Origin: Spirochaetales bacterium
GTDB lineage: Bacteria; Spirochaetota; Spirochaetia; DSM-2461
Length of the DNA: 42,226 nt
Assembly (NCBI GenBank): GCA_016936115.1
Contig: JAFGPQ010000011.1
Span: 1-42,226 of the forward strand
Direction: 5' to 3'
Shown here: positions 1 through 8,205 of the stretch, piece by piece
Position numbering within the stretch: the stretch's first letter is position 1
Layout of the letters: each line of letters starts with the position of its first letter
Translations under genes and position numbers: made by a program
Notes under the pieces: generated by a model
The model's database searches: none
What the model saw: only the letters and a program-made list of their open reading frames with translations
What the model was told of the DNA's origin: nothing

Positions 1-594
1 GAGAAGATCTTCGAGCCCTTCTTCACCACCAAAGAATTGGGCAAGGGGACCGGGCTGGGCCTTTCCATGGTTTACGGTACGGTGCAGGACCACCGGGGGG
101 CTATCAAGGTCTACAGCGAAGTGGGACGGGGGACCGTATTCCATCTCTTCCTGCCCTGCCTCTGCTCGGAGCTTGAGATAGAGGAAACTTCGGTTAAGAG
201 AGACGACTGGAAAGGGAGCGGTACGGTTCTGCTGGCCGACGATGAGGAGATTATCCGCATGACCGGCAAGCCGCTCCTGGAAGCTCTGGGATTCGATGTT
301 CTGCTGGCGTCCCATGGAGAGGAAGCGTTATCAATATTTGAAAGGGAACGGGACCGGATCGTTCTGGTCATTACGGACATGATCATGCCCCGCATGGACG
401 GAAAAGAGCTGATTCACCGTATAAGGCAAATCAACAACAACTGCCCCATCATCCTCTCATCGGGCTTCACCCAGCAGGAGGACATCGTGACTCTGAAAAA
501 GCAGGGCCTGTCGGGATTTCTGCAAAAGCCCTTCCGCCAGGAAGAGATGAGCCAGGCTATTCACCGTATTCTTTCATCGTCACAACCTTCGTAA
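1..594 (+). CDS. Hybrid sensor histidine kinase, C-terminal part (HATPase end + receiver)
   Basis: The reading frame is open from base 1, so the gene begins outside the window. The first codons give the end of a kinase ATP-binding domain: an F-box (EKIFEPFFTTK) followed by the G2 box GKGTGLGLSM. After a linker comes a receiver domain from about base 205 to 580. It has the acidic pair in LLADDEE, the phosphoacceptor Asp in ITDMIMPRMDG (codon at 376-378), a Ser in the switch position (SSGF) and the conserved Lys in QKPF. The family is the His-Asp phosphorelay hybrid kinase, which passes phosphate from the kinase core to its own receiver; sensor part and signal are not visible. Its last 38 bases overlap the convergent gene on the other strand. 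Confidence 0.9.
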   Translation, partial: EKIFEPFFTTKELGKGTGLGLSMVYGTVQDHRGAIKVYSEVGRGTVFHLFLPCLCSELEIEETSVKRDDWKGSGTVLLADDEEIIRMTGKPLLEALGFDVLLASHGEEALSIFERERDRIVLVITDMIMPRMDGKELIHRIRQINNNCPIILSSGFTQQEDIVTLKKQGLSGFLQKPFRQEEMSQAIHRILSSSQPS

Positions 595-2032
595 TCCCGT
601 CCTGCCTCATATGCACCTTGTAATAGGCGTTCCGGACCGAACCCTGATTATCGGTTACCTTAACGGCCACCTTCAAGCGGTAGGCCCGAGATCCCATCAG
701 ACTCAGGGGGATCTCCCCTTCCAGATACCAGAGCTTTTTCTCCGGATCATCCATATTCCGGGTAAAGCGAAAGAGGTTCAGCCGGAAAACCTCGGTCAGC
801 GAATTCAGCCGCACATGGCTTGTGGTCAGCTTTTTCCCGTAGATGCGCACCCGGCGGCGCAGGTGCAGCACATTGGCCGGTCGCAGGATGGATTTCAGGG
901 CATCCCCCTCGGTCCCGTAAAACCGGGCGATATCCGCCGGCAGATCCTTCATCTTCATATGCTCCACCGATAGCCTCGCCCGGCCCACGGGACGGCTGAC
1001 CAGGTTGTCGTAGAGATTGTCTGTCCGGTCCGATATGATTACGGGGATAATCCTTTTGAAAATAGCCCGGAGCCCCTCCTTGATCCTGTCCTTCAGGGAG
1101 TAGGAGAGAACCGCAATCAGGATCCAGGGCAGACTGTAGGTCACAAAGAAGCGGTTGGCATAGAGGGTGGCGATCACCGCGAAGGCCATGGCCACCGCCG
1201 CGGCCACCGCCGCCAGAAGCTGGGAGGTGTTCCTGTTCAGGGAGGAGTCCCTGTTGTCCATATAGTTGACAGAATGGGCCCACTTCTTGAGGATACTCTC
1301 CCGGTAGATCGTTCTCTCCCGGTTCTCCTCGCTTTGATCATCCCCGTCCAGAACGGCATAGTTCCGGCTGCGCCGGTATTCGATCTCCCTTAAGAGCAGC
1401 TTTCTGATTCGCTTCTTTCCGGTAGCCCCCTCCGCATCGTTGAAGAGGGACAGAAGGGGGGCCAGAACCGATTCCACGGTCAGACTGATAAGCTCATCCG
1501 CCAGAAGAAAGGCATGGCCGATCTGAGTACCGTACCGGCCGTGATTCTTTTCGGGTATCCGCAGAGCCCGGAATCGGGACAGGATCTCCTCAAGACGTTC
1601 GTAAAAAAGGATAACCTCCCCCTTCAAAGCCGGCGAGGGGCCTATCGTCTGAATGAGTTCTTTGATACGGTTCTCCTTGTCATCCATCAGTTCCAGAAAG
1701 ACATTGGCCAGAACCCGGAATTCATAGAGGATCAGACGGTTCTCCTCGGTGGTGAAGATCCGGTTCTTTCCCAGCATATTCTCCAGCCGGATCAGAGGAC
1801 TGACCCGGTTATTGCGATCCAGGAGGTCTTCCAGGGTGGTTCTGTAAATCGTATAACGAGTGTAAATATGAGTATCGGACAGGATCTCCTGCCGGGAATA
1901 GGTGGAATCCCGTATATCCAGAGTAAAGGGGGAAAGCAGAAAGATATCCAGAATATAGCCGTTGTTCCTCTCCCGGCTCAGGGGATAGTGATGTTTGAAT
2001 TCCACCTGGTAGCGGCTATGCTGTTTTACCAT
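557..2032 (-). CDS. Unknown two-TM membrane protein
   Basis: 491 residues; I do not recognise the family. The first ~260 residues are charged and mostly helical, with Arg/Glu-rich stretches. Two adjacent hydrophobic segments follow (about residues 263-286, very Ala-rich, and 289-308), then a soluble C-terminal half with alternating beta-type sequence. This predicts a membrane hairpin with both large domains on the same, probably cytoplasmic, side. The ATG start at 2032 is preceded by a GGAGGG Shine-Dalgarno. The gene follows the aldolase gene by 9 bases on the same strand, so the two are probably co-transcribed. The stop lies inside the 3' end of the convergent kinase gene. The length and steady codon pattern support a real gene; function is unknown. 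Confidence 0.75.
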   Translation of the reverse strand: MVKQHSRYQVEFKHHYPLSRERNNGYILDIFLLSPFTLDIRDSTYSRQEILSDTHIYTRYTIYRTTLEDLLDRNNRVSPLIRLENMLGKNRIFTTEENRLILYEFRVLANVFLELMDDKENRIKELIQTIGPSPALKGEVILFYERLEEILSRFRALRIPEKNHGRYGTQIGHAFLLADELISLTVESVLAPLLSLFNDAEGATGKKRIRKLLLREIEYRRSRNYAVLDGDDQSEENRERTIYRESILKKWAHSVNYMDNRDSSLNRNTSQLLAAVAAAVAMAFAVIATLYANRFFVTYSLPWILIAVLSYSLKDRIKEGLRAIFKRIIPVIISDRTDNLYDNLVSRPVGRARLSVEHMKMKDLPADIARFYGTEGDALKSILRPANVLHLRRRVRIYGKKLTTSHVRLNSLTEVFRLNLFRFTRNMDDPEKKLWYLEGEIPLSLMGSRAYRLKVAVKVTDNQGSVRNAYYKVHMRQDGITKVVTMKEYGE

Positions 2033-2041
2033 AGACCCTCC

Positions 2042-2905
2042 TTACAGGGGCTGCCTGCCATTTAGAAAAATGTCTATCTGCTCCGATACGGTATCCCCGA
2101 CCCTCTTCTGCAGGGATTGGAAGATAAGGGGAATATCGTTATAGCTCTTCCCCGAAGAGGCCAGATCCGTTTTCAGGGAGTCCAGGGCGGCCTGGGACAT
2201 GCCAGTGTAGAAATTGATTTTCGTGATACCCAGAGAGATGGCCCTCTGAAAATCCTCCCGGCCGATGCCCGATCCGCCGTGAAGCACCAGGGGTACCCCC
2301 GCCCTGTCCCGGAGCGCTGCGAGCCGGGCGAAATCCAGCTGCGGCTCTCCCTTGTAGCGGCCGTGGGAGTTGCCTATGGCTACGGCCAGAGCGTCCACTC
2401 CGGTTTCCCTCACATAAGCTCCCGCCTGCTCCGGATCGGTGTAGAGGGACGGGTCGGCCTCACTGAAGAGGGCTCCCCCCTCGTCGCCGCCCACGGCGCC
2501 CAGCTCCGCTTCCACACTCACTCCCCTGTCATGGCAGTAGCGGACGATTTCGGCGGTCCGGGCCAAGTTATCCTCGTAACTCAGGGAGGAGCCGTCGAAC
2601 ATGACCGAGGTAAATCCCAGATCGACCACCCGCTTAACCGTATCGAAGCTCAGCCCGTGATCCAGATTCAGGACGACCGGAACGGCTGACCGTTCCGCCG
2701 CTCTCACCGCGGCGCAGGAGAGCAGTTCCGTATCCACATAGGGCATATGCACTTCTGCCAGGTTCAGAATCACCGGGCTGCGTGCCTTTTCCGCTGCCTC
2801 GATAACCGCGGTGAGGAATTCCAGATTCACCATATTGAAGGCGCCGATAGCGTATTTTTTTGTTTTTGCGTCTCTCAATTGATCCGCCAGATTGACAAGG
2901 GCCAT
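2042..2905 (-). CDS. Class II ketose-bisphosphate aldolase (FbaA/GatY/KbaY family)
   Basis: 287 residues, full length for zinc-dependent class II aldolases of the tagatose/fructose-bisphosphate type, which cleave a ketose-1,6-bisphosphate to dihydroxyacetone phosphate plus an aldehyde. Visible active-site pieces are the catalytic Asp and zinc His in NLDHG (D82, H83), VEAELG near 131-136, the second zinc His in GNSHGRYKG (H181), the third in VLHGGSG (H209, with the phosphate-binding GGSG loop), and N231 in TKINFYT. Substrate (fructose, tagatose or another sugar phosphate) cannot be told from sequence alone. The ATG is preceded by AGGAGT. It is the first gene of a short leftward unit that continues into the unknown membrane protein. 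Confidence 0.92.
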   Translation of the reverse strand: MALVNLADQLRDAKTKKYAIGAFNMVNLEFLTAVIEAAEKARSPVILNLAEVHMPYVDTELLSCAAVRAAERSAVPVVLNLDHGLSFDTVKRVVDLGFTSVMFDGSSLSYEDNLARTAEIVRYCHDRGVSVEAELGAVGGDEGGALFSEADPSLYTDPEQAGAYVRETGVDALAVAIGNSHGRYKGEPQLDFARLAALRDRAGVPLVLHGGSGIGREDFQRAISLGITKINFYTGMSQAALDSLKTDLASSGKSYNDIPLIFQSLQKRVGDTVSEQIDIFLNGRQPL

Positions 2906-2946
2906 GTTACACTCCTGTTAACAGAACGGTAACATTCTCCCATAAA

Positions 2947-3855
2947 TCAGCATTTTGAGAAAGAGCCTATTTCCCCCATCGCCCTGACCGCCTCGGGAAA
3001 AAGGGGAGCCATCAGGGGAAAAGCGTGAACCATGCGGGGCCACTCCGAAAAGGAGGCCTGACCGCCCTGCTCATTAATCCTCCGGTATAGGGAAAGGATG
3101 TCATCGTAATGAACTTCATCGGTTCCGGTCATCAGCAAAAGGGGAGTCGTGCCGGAATAATCCCCGAAAAGGGGGGAAAGCAGGGGATCCGCCGGGTTAT
3201 GACCGTTCCGGTAGTAATCTCCCCAGAGATGCCAGGAATCGAGTACGGCGATATCCTTCCGGGCGTTCCGGGTAAAGGAACCGGCGGTACAGTGAAAATC
3301 CGTCAGCGGGGAGACAGCAAAGGCCCGCCGCGGCTGGGGCCGGTCTTTCTCTTTCAGAGCGAGCAGCAGGGAAAGCACCAGGGTCGCACCGGCCGACTCC
3401 CCGCCGATGACAATTTTCTCCGGGGCAATTCCCAAATCCAGGAGGGATTCGTAGACGGAAAGACTGTCTTCCAGAGCGGCGGGAAAGGGGTGTTCCGGAG
3501 CCAGCCGGTAATCGAAGACCAGGGATTTCATGGCACAGGCACGGGCGAATTTCGCCACATGCATCCGGTGAGTCAGAATAGAGCCGGAGATGAAGCCTCC
3601 TCCATGGATATACAGGAGTATACCCTCGGATTCCCTCTTTTCCGGAAGAAGCCATTCCCCCTGGATACCATTCAGAGTGACCTTTTCGGACGTGACACCC
3701 CGGGGCAGTTTCATCTTTTCCGAGGCCCGGTCGATCCTGCCCCGGAATTCGGAGACGGAGAAATTCCCGTCCGCCCGTTCCCTCTCCCTTTTACCGGAAA
3801 GAAGATGGCGGTTTCTCATGAGACCGATTATCATCCTGCTGCGCAGACTCTGCAT
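2947..3855 (-). CDS. Alpha/beta hydrolase, hormone-sensitive-lipase family esterase
   Basis: 302 residues. It has the oxyanion-hole motif HGGG at 84-87 (YIHGGGFISGS), the nucleophile elbow GESAG with S154, an acidic residue in GTDEVHYDD (D246) and a His in MVHAFPL (H277). Together these form the Ser-Asp-His triad typical of HSL-type carboxylesterases, which hydrolyse short acyl esters. There is no signal peptide, so it is probably cytoplasmic. The DYRLAPEHPFPA segment after the HGGG motif is also characteristic. The start lies one base after the stop of the TetR gene upstream, so translation is coupled and the TetR protein probably controls it. The natural substrate is unknown. Confidence 0.92.
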   Translation of the reverse strand: MQSLRSRMIIGLMRNRHLLSGKRERERADGNFSVSEFRGRIDRASEKMKLPRGVTSEKVTLNGIQGEWLLPEKRESEGILLYIHGGGFISGSILTHRMHVAKFARACAMKSLVFDYRLAPEHPFPAALEDSLSVYESLLDLGIAPEKIVIGGESAGATLVLSLLLALKEKDRPQPRRAFAVSPLTDFHCTAGSFTRNARKDIAVLDSWHLWGDYYRNGHNPADPLLSPLFGDYSGTTPLLLMTGTDEVHYDDILSLYRRINEQGGQASFSEWPRMVHAFPLMAPLFPEAVRAMGEIGSFSKC

Positions 3856-3856
3856 C

Positions 3857-4468
3857 CTATACCCCCTGCTTCAAAAAAAGCCGTTCCAGAATTACCGGAT
3901 CCGGTCCGATGTACTTCTTTCCCATGGAAACCTTGTGCATTCCCAATCCCTTTATGGTCACCCAGAAAAGCAGAGAAAGCTCCCGGGGATCTCCTTCGGG
4001 TACGGAGCCTTCCCTCTGGCCCTGCCGAAAAATCCCTTCCATCACGTCATAGGGAATCCTTCCCAGATCAGATCCCATATTCCTGACTTCTTCGGGAACC
4101 GATTCATCGGAAGAAGCCCGGGAGATGAGCATAACCGATCTGGCAAATTTCCCACTTTCTGCCACATTGGCCAGAAGTTCCTTAAGGGCCCGGCGTATCT
4201 TCTCCTTCGCCGTTACGGGCAGGGCTTCCAGACTCCGGGCCGCTTCGGCCATCCTTTCGTAGGCATTGGCGATGAGAGCCGAATAGACCTCTTCCTTGGA
4301 GCGGTAATAGTGATAGAGCAGTCCCCGGGACATACCCGCTTCCCCGGCGATTTCTTCTATTTTGCTGGCCCCGAGACCTTTACGGGAAAAAACATCCAGA
4401 GCTGCCTGGAGAATCTTTTCCCTTCTCCGGGCCTGAATCTTCTCATTATCTTCCTTTGTCCGCGGCAT
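3857..4468 (-). CDS. TetR family transcriptional regulator
   Basis: 203 residues, typical TetR length. The N-terminal helix-turn-helix is clear (about residues 30-66, KIEEIAGEAGMSRGLLYHYYRSKEEVY). The variable C-terminal half should bind an effector. The ATG at 4468 follows an AAAGGAAAA ribosome-binding site. It is the first gene of a two-gene unit with the esterase just downstream. A perfect 7-bp-arm palindrome lies 17-32 bases upstream of the start and is a likely autoregulatory operator. The protein is therefore predicted to repress itself and the esterase until a ligand, perhaps a substrate of the esterase, releases it; the ligand is inferred, not seen. Confidence 0.92.
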   Translation of the reverse strand: MPRTKEDNEKIQARRREKILQAALDVFSRKGLGASKIEEIAGEAGMSRGLLYHYYRSKEEVYSALIANAYERMAEAARSLEALPVTAKEKIRRALKELLANVAESGKFARSVMLISRASSDESVPEEVRNMGSDLGRIPYDVMEGIFRQGQREGSVPEGDPRELSLLFWVTIKGLGMHKVSMGKKYIGPDPVILERLFLKQGV

Positions 4469-4484
4469 GGAAATTTTCCTTTGA

Positions 4485-4500
4485 TTGAATATTTATTCAA
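4485..4500. promoter_or_regulatory. Palindromic TetR-type operator
   Basis: The sequence TTGAATATTTATTCAA has 7-base inverted arms (TTGAATA/TATTCAA) around a 2-base centre. It sits just upstream of the TetR gene start, where TetR-family repressors normally bind as dimers. Size and symmetry fit that family; binding is inferred. Confidence 0.6.
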
Positions 4501-4552
4501 ATATAAATCCTTTTTCAGAAATCATCAACCCCCTCCCTCACTCTGCTTCGGG

Positions 4553-4580
4553 CTAAAAAAAAACCCCAAGTGGTTTTTTT
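4553..4580. other. A/T-rich inverted repeat between divergent genes
   Basis: A run of A followed by CCCCAAGTGG and a run of T forms a stem of about 9 bp (AAAAAAACC/GGTTTTTTT) with a 6-base loop. It could stop transcription in either direction or bend DNA. It lies between the divergent TetR and phosphatase genes, which is an odd place for a terminator. A TATAAT hexamer at 4598-4603 may serve the downstream gene. Confidence 0.3.
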
Positions 4581-4680
4581 CTGAAAAGCGGGTATATTAT
4601 AATCCTAAATCTCTGTTCAGAGCCTAAGGTTCCGGACGGGGATCATTAAAAAAGTATTTAAAAAGATCTGGAGAAAACAA

Positions 4681-5817
4681 ATGAATAGGAGAATCGTTCT
4701 TTTAGTAGACGACGACGGGGAAATTCTGCAATCCCTGAAAAGAGAGCTGGATGATCTGTTTCAGGAACTGAGCCTGTTACCGAAACTGTTCGAGGATCCC
4801 CTCGAGGCTCTCGCATTCATCAAATCGGAAAACAGGGAAGTCGCCCTTCTCATATCCGATCAGAAAATGCCCGGGCTGGCCGGTTCCGACCTTATCCGTG
4901 AAACGGCGGAAATCAACGAATCCATTGTATCCATCCTGCTCACCGCTTACAGCGATATCGATACGGTGGTCGCCTCTGTCCGTTCGGGTATTTCCGGATT
5001 CGTGCTCAAGCCCTGGAACGAGCGTGAACTGGCCGGGGAAGTGCGCAAGGCCTATGAGAAGCATCTGACCCGGTGCGAAAAAAACCGGCAGGAAGCCAAC
5101 CATAACAGCGATATGTTCCGCAGCGGACAGCTTCAGCAGAAATACCTGAATGCCCCATTGCCCAACAACGACCGTATCAAGATAACCGTCAGCTATCATC
5201 CGGTCATGGCCTGCGGCGGGGATTACTACGATATCATTCCCATCGATGAGGAGAACTATCTCGTCCTTATCGCCGATGTGGCCGGTCACGGGGTCAATGC
5301 GGCGTTTATCACCTTCATTATAAAAACCCTTGTGGGGGATTCCTCTTTTAAAGCCCTGCTCCACAGGAATCTTTCCGTCCAGAGCCTGATTTCCTGGCTT
5401 AATGTCCGACTGAACCGGGAGCTGGCCAATGTGCAGCCCCTTATCATCAGCCTCTGCATCGGCCTCTTTGATCTTAAGAGCATGGCCTTGAAGATATGCA
5501 ACGGAGGGCACATGCCCCCCTTTATTATCAGGGGAGACAAGGCGGAGATGCTGAATGTCAAAGGTACGGCCCTGGGCTTCAGTGAAGAGATCCCCTATTT
5601 TGAAAAAACCTTTCCCCTGAAAAAGAGGGACCGGGTAGTCTTTTATACGGACGGCATCACCCGCATAGAGGACAGGGGCACCCCTCTGAAGAAAATAATG
5701 GAGTTCCACCGGAGCAACCGGTATTTTTCCACCGCCGTCATGAACGATATCAAAGAGGAGCTGAGCAACGAACCCTTCGCGGATGACATGACCATCATTT
5801 CCGTTGAGGTCCATTAA
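4681..5817 (+). CDS. Response regulator with PP2C/SpoIIE-type phosphatase output
   Basis: 378 residues. The N-terminal receiver (about 1-125) has D10-D12, the phosphoacceptor D60 in LLISDQKMPG, T88 and K110 (VLKPW). A short helical linker leads to a SpoIIE/RsbU-type PPM phosphatase domain (about 165-378) with metal-binding motifs CGGDYYD (D181), IADVAGHG (D199, G202), CNGGHMPP, FYTDGI and FADDMT. The family dephosphorylates anti-sigma-factor antagonists or similar Ser/Thr-phosphorylated partners when the receiver is switched. No anti-sigma kinase or STAS protein lies nearby. TGGAGA precedes the ATG. The stop overlaps the ATG of the next kinase gene by one base (TAATG), so the kinase is its probable partner. 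Confidence 0.93.
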   Translation: MNRRIVLLVDDDGEILQSLKRELDDLFQELSLLPKLFEDPLEALAFIKSENREVALLISDQKMPGLAGSDLIRETAEINESIVSILLTAYSDIDTVVASVRSGISGFVLKPWNERELAGEVRKAYEKHLTRCEKNRQEANHNSDMFRSGQLQQKYLNAPLPNNDRIKITVSYHPVMACGGDYYDIIPIDEENYLVLIADVAGHGVNAAFITFIIKTLVGDSSFKALLHRNLSVQSLISWLNVRLNRELANVQPLIISLCIGLFDLKSMALKICNGGHMPPFIIRGDKAEMLNVKGTALGFSEEIPYFEKTFPLKKRDRVVFYTDGITRIEDRGTPLKKIMEFHRSNRYFSTAVMNDIKEELSNEPFADDMTIISVEVH

Positions 5818-7358
5818 TGAGCATCAGAAAAAAGAGCCTCCTCATATTTCTGTTCATTCTCGTAACCTCGAATTACCTCTTCTTTCTGCTCACTTACACC
5901 CTGACCTCATTCTCCCGTTATAATGCCATGACGGAACAGCTGGCCGGCGAGATATCCCGGTTACAGGAGCAGGGAAAGGAGCTGGAGGGGGAGGGGGAAT
6001 GGGACCGGTTGAATCAGCATAAGGCCGATTTCATTCACCGGCTGAAATATCTTTCCATCCCCGTTTTCATTATCATTCACATATTCATAGTCGTTCTTTT
6101 CGTTTTTTCCCGTCAGAAGGTGATTAATCCTCTGGAGGAATTGGAAGAGTCGGCCCGCCTCTTCGATCAGCGGAGCGGCGGCAGCTTTCCCCTGCCCGCT
6201 CCGGGAAATGACGAAATCGACTCTCTGGCCCTGTCCATAAGGAAAATGGTGAGCATCATTGATAACCAGCGCCGATGGCTGGACCGGAATCTGGAGAATA
6301 TGGATGACGGAATTATCTCCCTGGACAGCAAAGGACTTATCTCCTACATGAACAAAAGGGCCCAGGAGATGACCGGCTGGCCCTTCACCGAAGCGGCGGG
6401 CCTTCCCCACGACGAAGTGATTTCCCTCAAGGATGCCCTTTCCCTTGAAGGCTGGGAGAACTGTTCCCAGAAGACGCTCCTCTACCCTCTGGGAGGAAAC
6501 CGTCTGGATGTGGAAATCCGCTGGTACGGCATCGAAAACGAACTGGGAACTCTTCTCGTTATCCGGGATATCTCCGGGGAATTGAAACGTCAGAGGGAAC
6601 TGGAGAAGCTGCAGAGCCGGATGAATCAGCGAAGCAAGCTCTCCAGCATCGGTCTCATGGCAGCCGGGATGGCCCATGAAATCAACAATCCCATCGGTTT
6701 CATCCAGAGCAATCAGCGGTTTTTCCATAAAAGTCTGGAACGTATCAAAGAGGAGATGGGGGAAAACCTGACGGAAAGCCTCGCTTCCCGGTTCGACGAA
6801 TTGATTAGGATCAATGAAGCCAATCAGGCGGGCATTGAGAGAATAGGAGAAATAGTCAAAGGGGTTAACAGTTTTTCCCGGGAAAGACAGGACTCTCCCC
6901 CGGCGGAGCATGATATTAATGAGCTGGTAGGCAGAACCCTTGAGATTGTCCGTAACAGGAGCGAAAAGAAAGCCATTATTCACAGGGAGTTGAATGCCCT
7001 GCCCAAAACCATCTGCTTCGCCCACCAGATAGAGCAGGTTCTCATGAATCTGCTCATCAATGCCATCCAGGCGGCGGACGGGGACCATCCGGAGATCTTC
7101 CTCACCACATCCTGCCGGGAGAATATGATAACCTGCTCCATGGAGGACAACGGCCCCGGGGTCAGCGGTAAAATCGCCGAAAAGATTTTCGATCCCTTTT
7201 ATACCACGAAAAAGCAGGGCGAAGGCACCGGCCTGGGGCTTTACGTATCCTACAATATCATCCGCAAATACGGAGGGGATATCCGGGTGGGTAAATCCCG
7301 GTGGGGGGGAGCGGAATTTATTTTCTATATCCCTGTGCAGCAGAAAAACGTGATATAA
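5817..7358 (+). CDS. PAS-domain sensor histidine kinase
   Basis: 513 residues. Two membrane segments (about 8-28 and 80-102) flank a short, Glu-rich extracytoplasmic loop. A HAMP-like linker follows, then a PAS domain (about 155-255, MDDGIISLDSKGLISYMNK), then the kinase core. The H-box is MAHEINNPIGF with phospho-His H287. The N-box is QVLMNLLINAIQA, and the G boxes are EDNGPG and GEGTGLGLYV. This layout belongs to the NtrB/AtoS-like kinases. It is translationally coupled to the REC-PP2C gene and should phosphorylate that receiver, linking an unknown signal to a phosphatase output. Its stop codon lies inside a -10-like promoter element for the next gene. Confidence 0.93.
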   Translation: MSIRKKSLLIFLFILVTSNYLFFLLTYTLTSFSRYNAMTEQLAGEISRLQEQGKELEGEGEWDRLNQHKADFIHRLKYLSIPVFIIIHIFIVVLFVFSRQKVINPLEELEESARLFDQRSGGSFPLPAPGNDEIDSLALSIRKMVSIIDNQRRWLDRNLENMDDGIISLDSKGLISYMNKRAQEMTGWPFTEAAGLPHDEVISLKDALSLEGWENCSQKTLLYPLGGNRLDVEIRWYGIENELGTLLVIRDISGELKRQRELEKLQSRMNQRSKLSSIGLMAAGMAHEINNPIGFIQSNQRFFHKSLERIKEEMGENLTESLASRFDELIRINEANQAGIERIGEIVKGVNSFSRERQDSPPAEHDINELVGRTLEIVRNRSEKKAIIHRELNALPKTICFAHQIEQVLMNLLINAIQAADGDHPEIFLTTSCRENMITCSMEDNGPGVSGKIAEKIFDPFYTTKKQGEGTGLGLYVSYNIIRKYGGDIRVGKSRWGGAEFIFYIPVQQKNVI

Positions 7359-7359
7359 T
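7351..7359 (+). promoter_or_regulatory. Extended -10 promoter for a leaderless SDR transcript
   Basis: TGATATAAT is an extended -10 element (TGnTATAAT) overlapping the stop codon of the kinase gene. Only 6 bases separate the hexamer from the ATG at 7366, so transcription would start at or next to the start codon. No good -35 hexamer and no Shine-Dalgarno are visible. Confidence 0.55.
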
Positions 7360-7365
7360 CACCCC

Positions 7366-8205
7366 ATGTTCAATTTAAGCGGAAAAACAGCTCTGGTAAC
7401 AGGGGGAGCCTCGGGAATAGGATTCGAGACTGTGATGCGCCTTCTGAAGGAAGGCTGCCGGGTCGCCGTATGGGATGCCTCCGAAGCGGGCATCGAAAAG
7501 GCCCGGACTCTTCTGATCGATTTCAAGGAGCGCCTGCTCTGGCGCCGGGTGGATATCGCCGACATTAATGCCGTCCGGGATGAGGCGGATTTTCTGCGCA
7601 GCACCTGGGAATCCCCCCAGATACTCATCAATAACGCCGGGGTGATGCGCCGGGGACTGTACACCGAAGGTTCGGAGGCGGATTGGCAGCTGACCATGGA
7701 TGTCAATCTGGGAGGAACCCTGCACACGATCTGCGCTTTTCTCCCGGATATGTACGCAAAGGATGAGGGCCATGTGGTGAATATCTCCTCTGCGGCGGGC
7801 ATGCTGGGCGTTTCCGGTCTTTCGGTTTACGCGGCAAGCAAATGGGCCGTCCACGGTCTGACCGATTCCTTGCGGGAAGAAGCCTTTACAAAGGGGAGCA
7901 GGGTTCGCTTCAGCTCGATCCACCCCTTTTACATCGCCACGGGACTCTTTGAAGGGGCCCGGATCAAAGGACTGGGCAGTATCCTGGTTCCCCAGGTGAA
8001 AAATCACGATGTTATTGCCAAAGCTATTGTGGAATCGGCCCTGAAGAGGGGAAAGGTGAAGGTCTACCGGCCCCGTTCTCTTTTTCTGATCGATCTTCTC
8101 AAGGGCTTCCTGCCCTACCCGGCTTTCGCCGCTTTCGTCCGCTTCTTAAAGGTTCAGGAAAGCATGAACTACCACAAGGACAATCAGAAAGGAGACCGGA
8201 AATGA
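7366..8205 (+). CDS. Short-chain dehydrogenase/reductase
   Basis: 279 residues of the classical SDR type. It has the NAD(P)-binding motif TGGASGIG at 12-19, NNAG in the central strand (ILINNAGVMRRG), a catalytic Ser in NISSAAG (S142) and Y155xxxK159 in VYAASKWAVHG. After the fold comes a hydrophobic C-terminal stretch (FLIDLLKGFLPYPAFAAFVRFL) that may attach the enzyme to a membrane. The reaction is NAD(P)-dependent oxidation of an alcohol or reduction of a carbonyl; substrate unknown. The stop overlaps the ATG of the aldehyde dehydrogenase (ATGA), so the pair may convert an alcohol to an acid through an aldehyde, possibly on long-chain or lipid-like substrates. There is no ribosome-binding site in front. 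Confidence 0.92.
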   Translation: MFNLSGKTALVTGGASGIGFETVMRLLKEGCRVAVWDASEAGIEKARTLLIDFKERLLWRRVDIADINAVRDEADFLRSTWESPQILINNAGVMRRGLYTEGSEADWQLTMDVNLGGTLHTICAFLPDMYAKDEGHVVNISSAAGMLGVSGLSVYAASKWAVHGLTDSLREEAFTKGSRVRFSSIHPFYIATGLFEGARIKGLGSILVPQVKNHDVIAKAIVESALKRGKVKVYRPRSLFLIDLLKGFLPYPAFAAFVRFLKVQESMNYHKDNQKGDRK

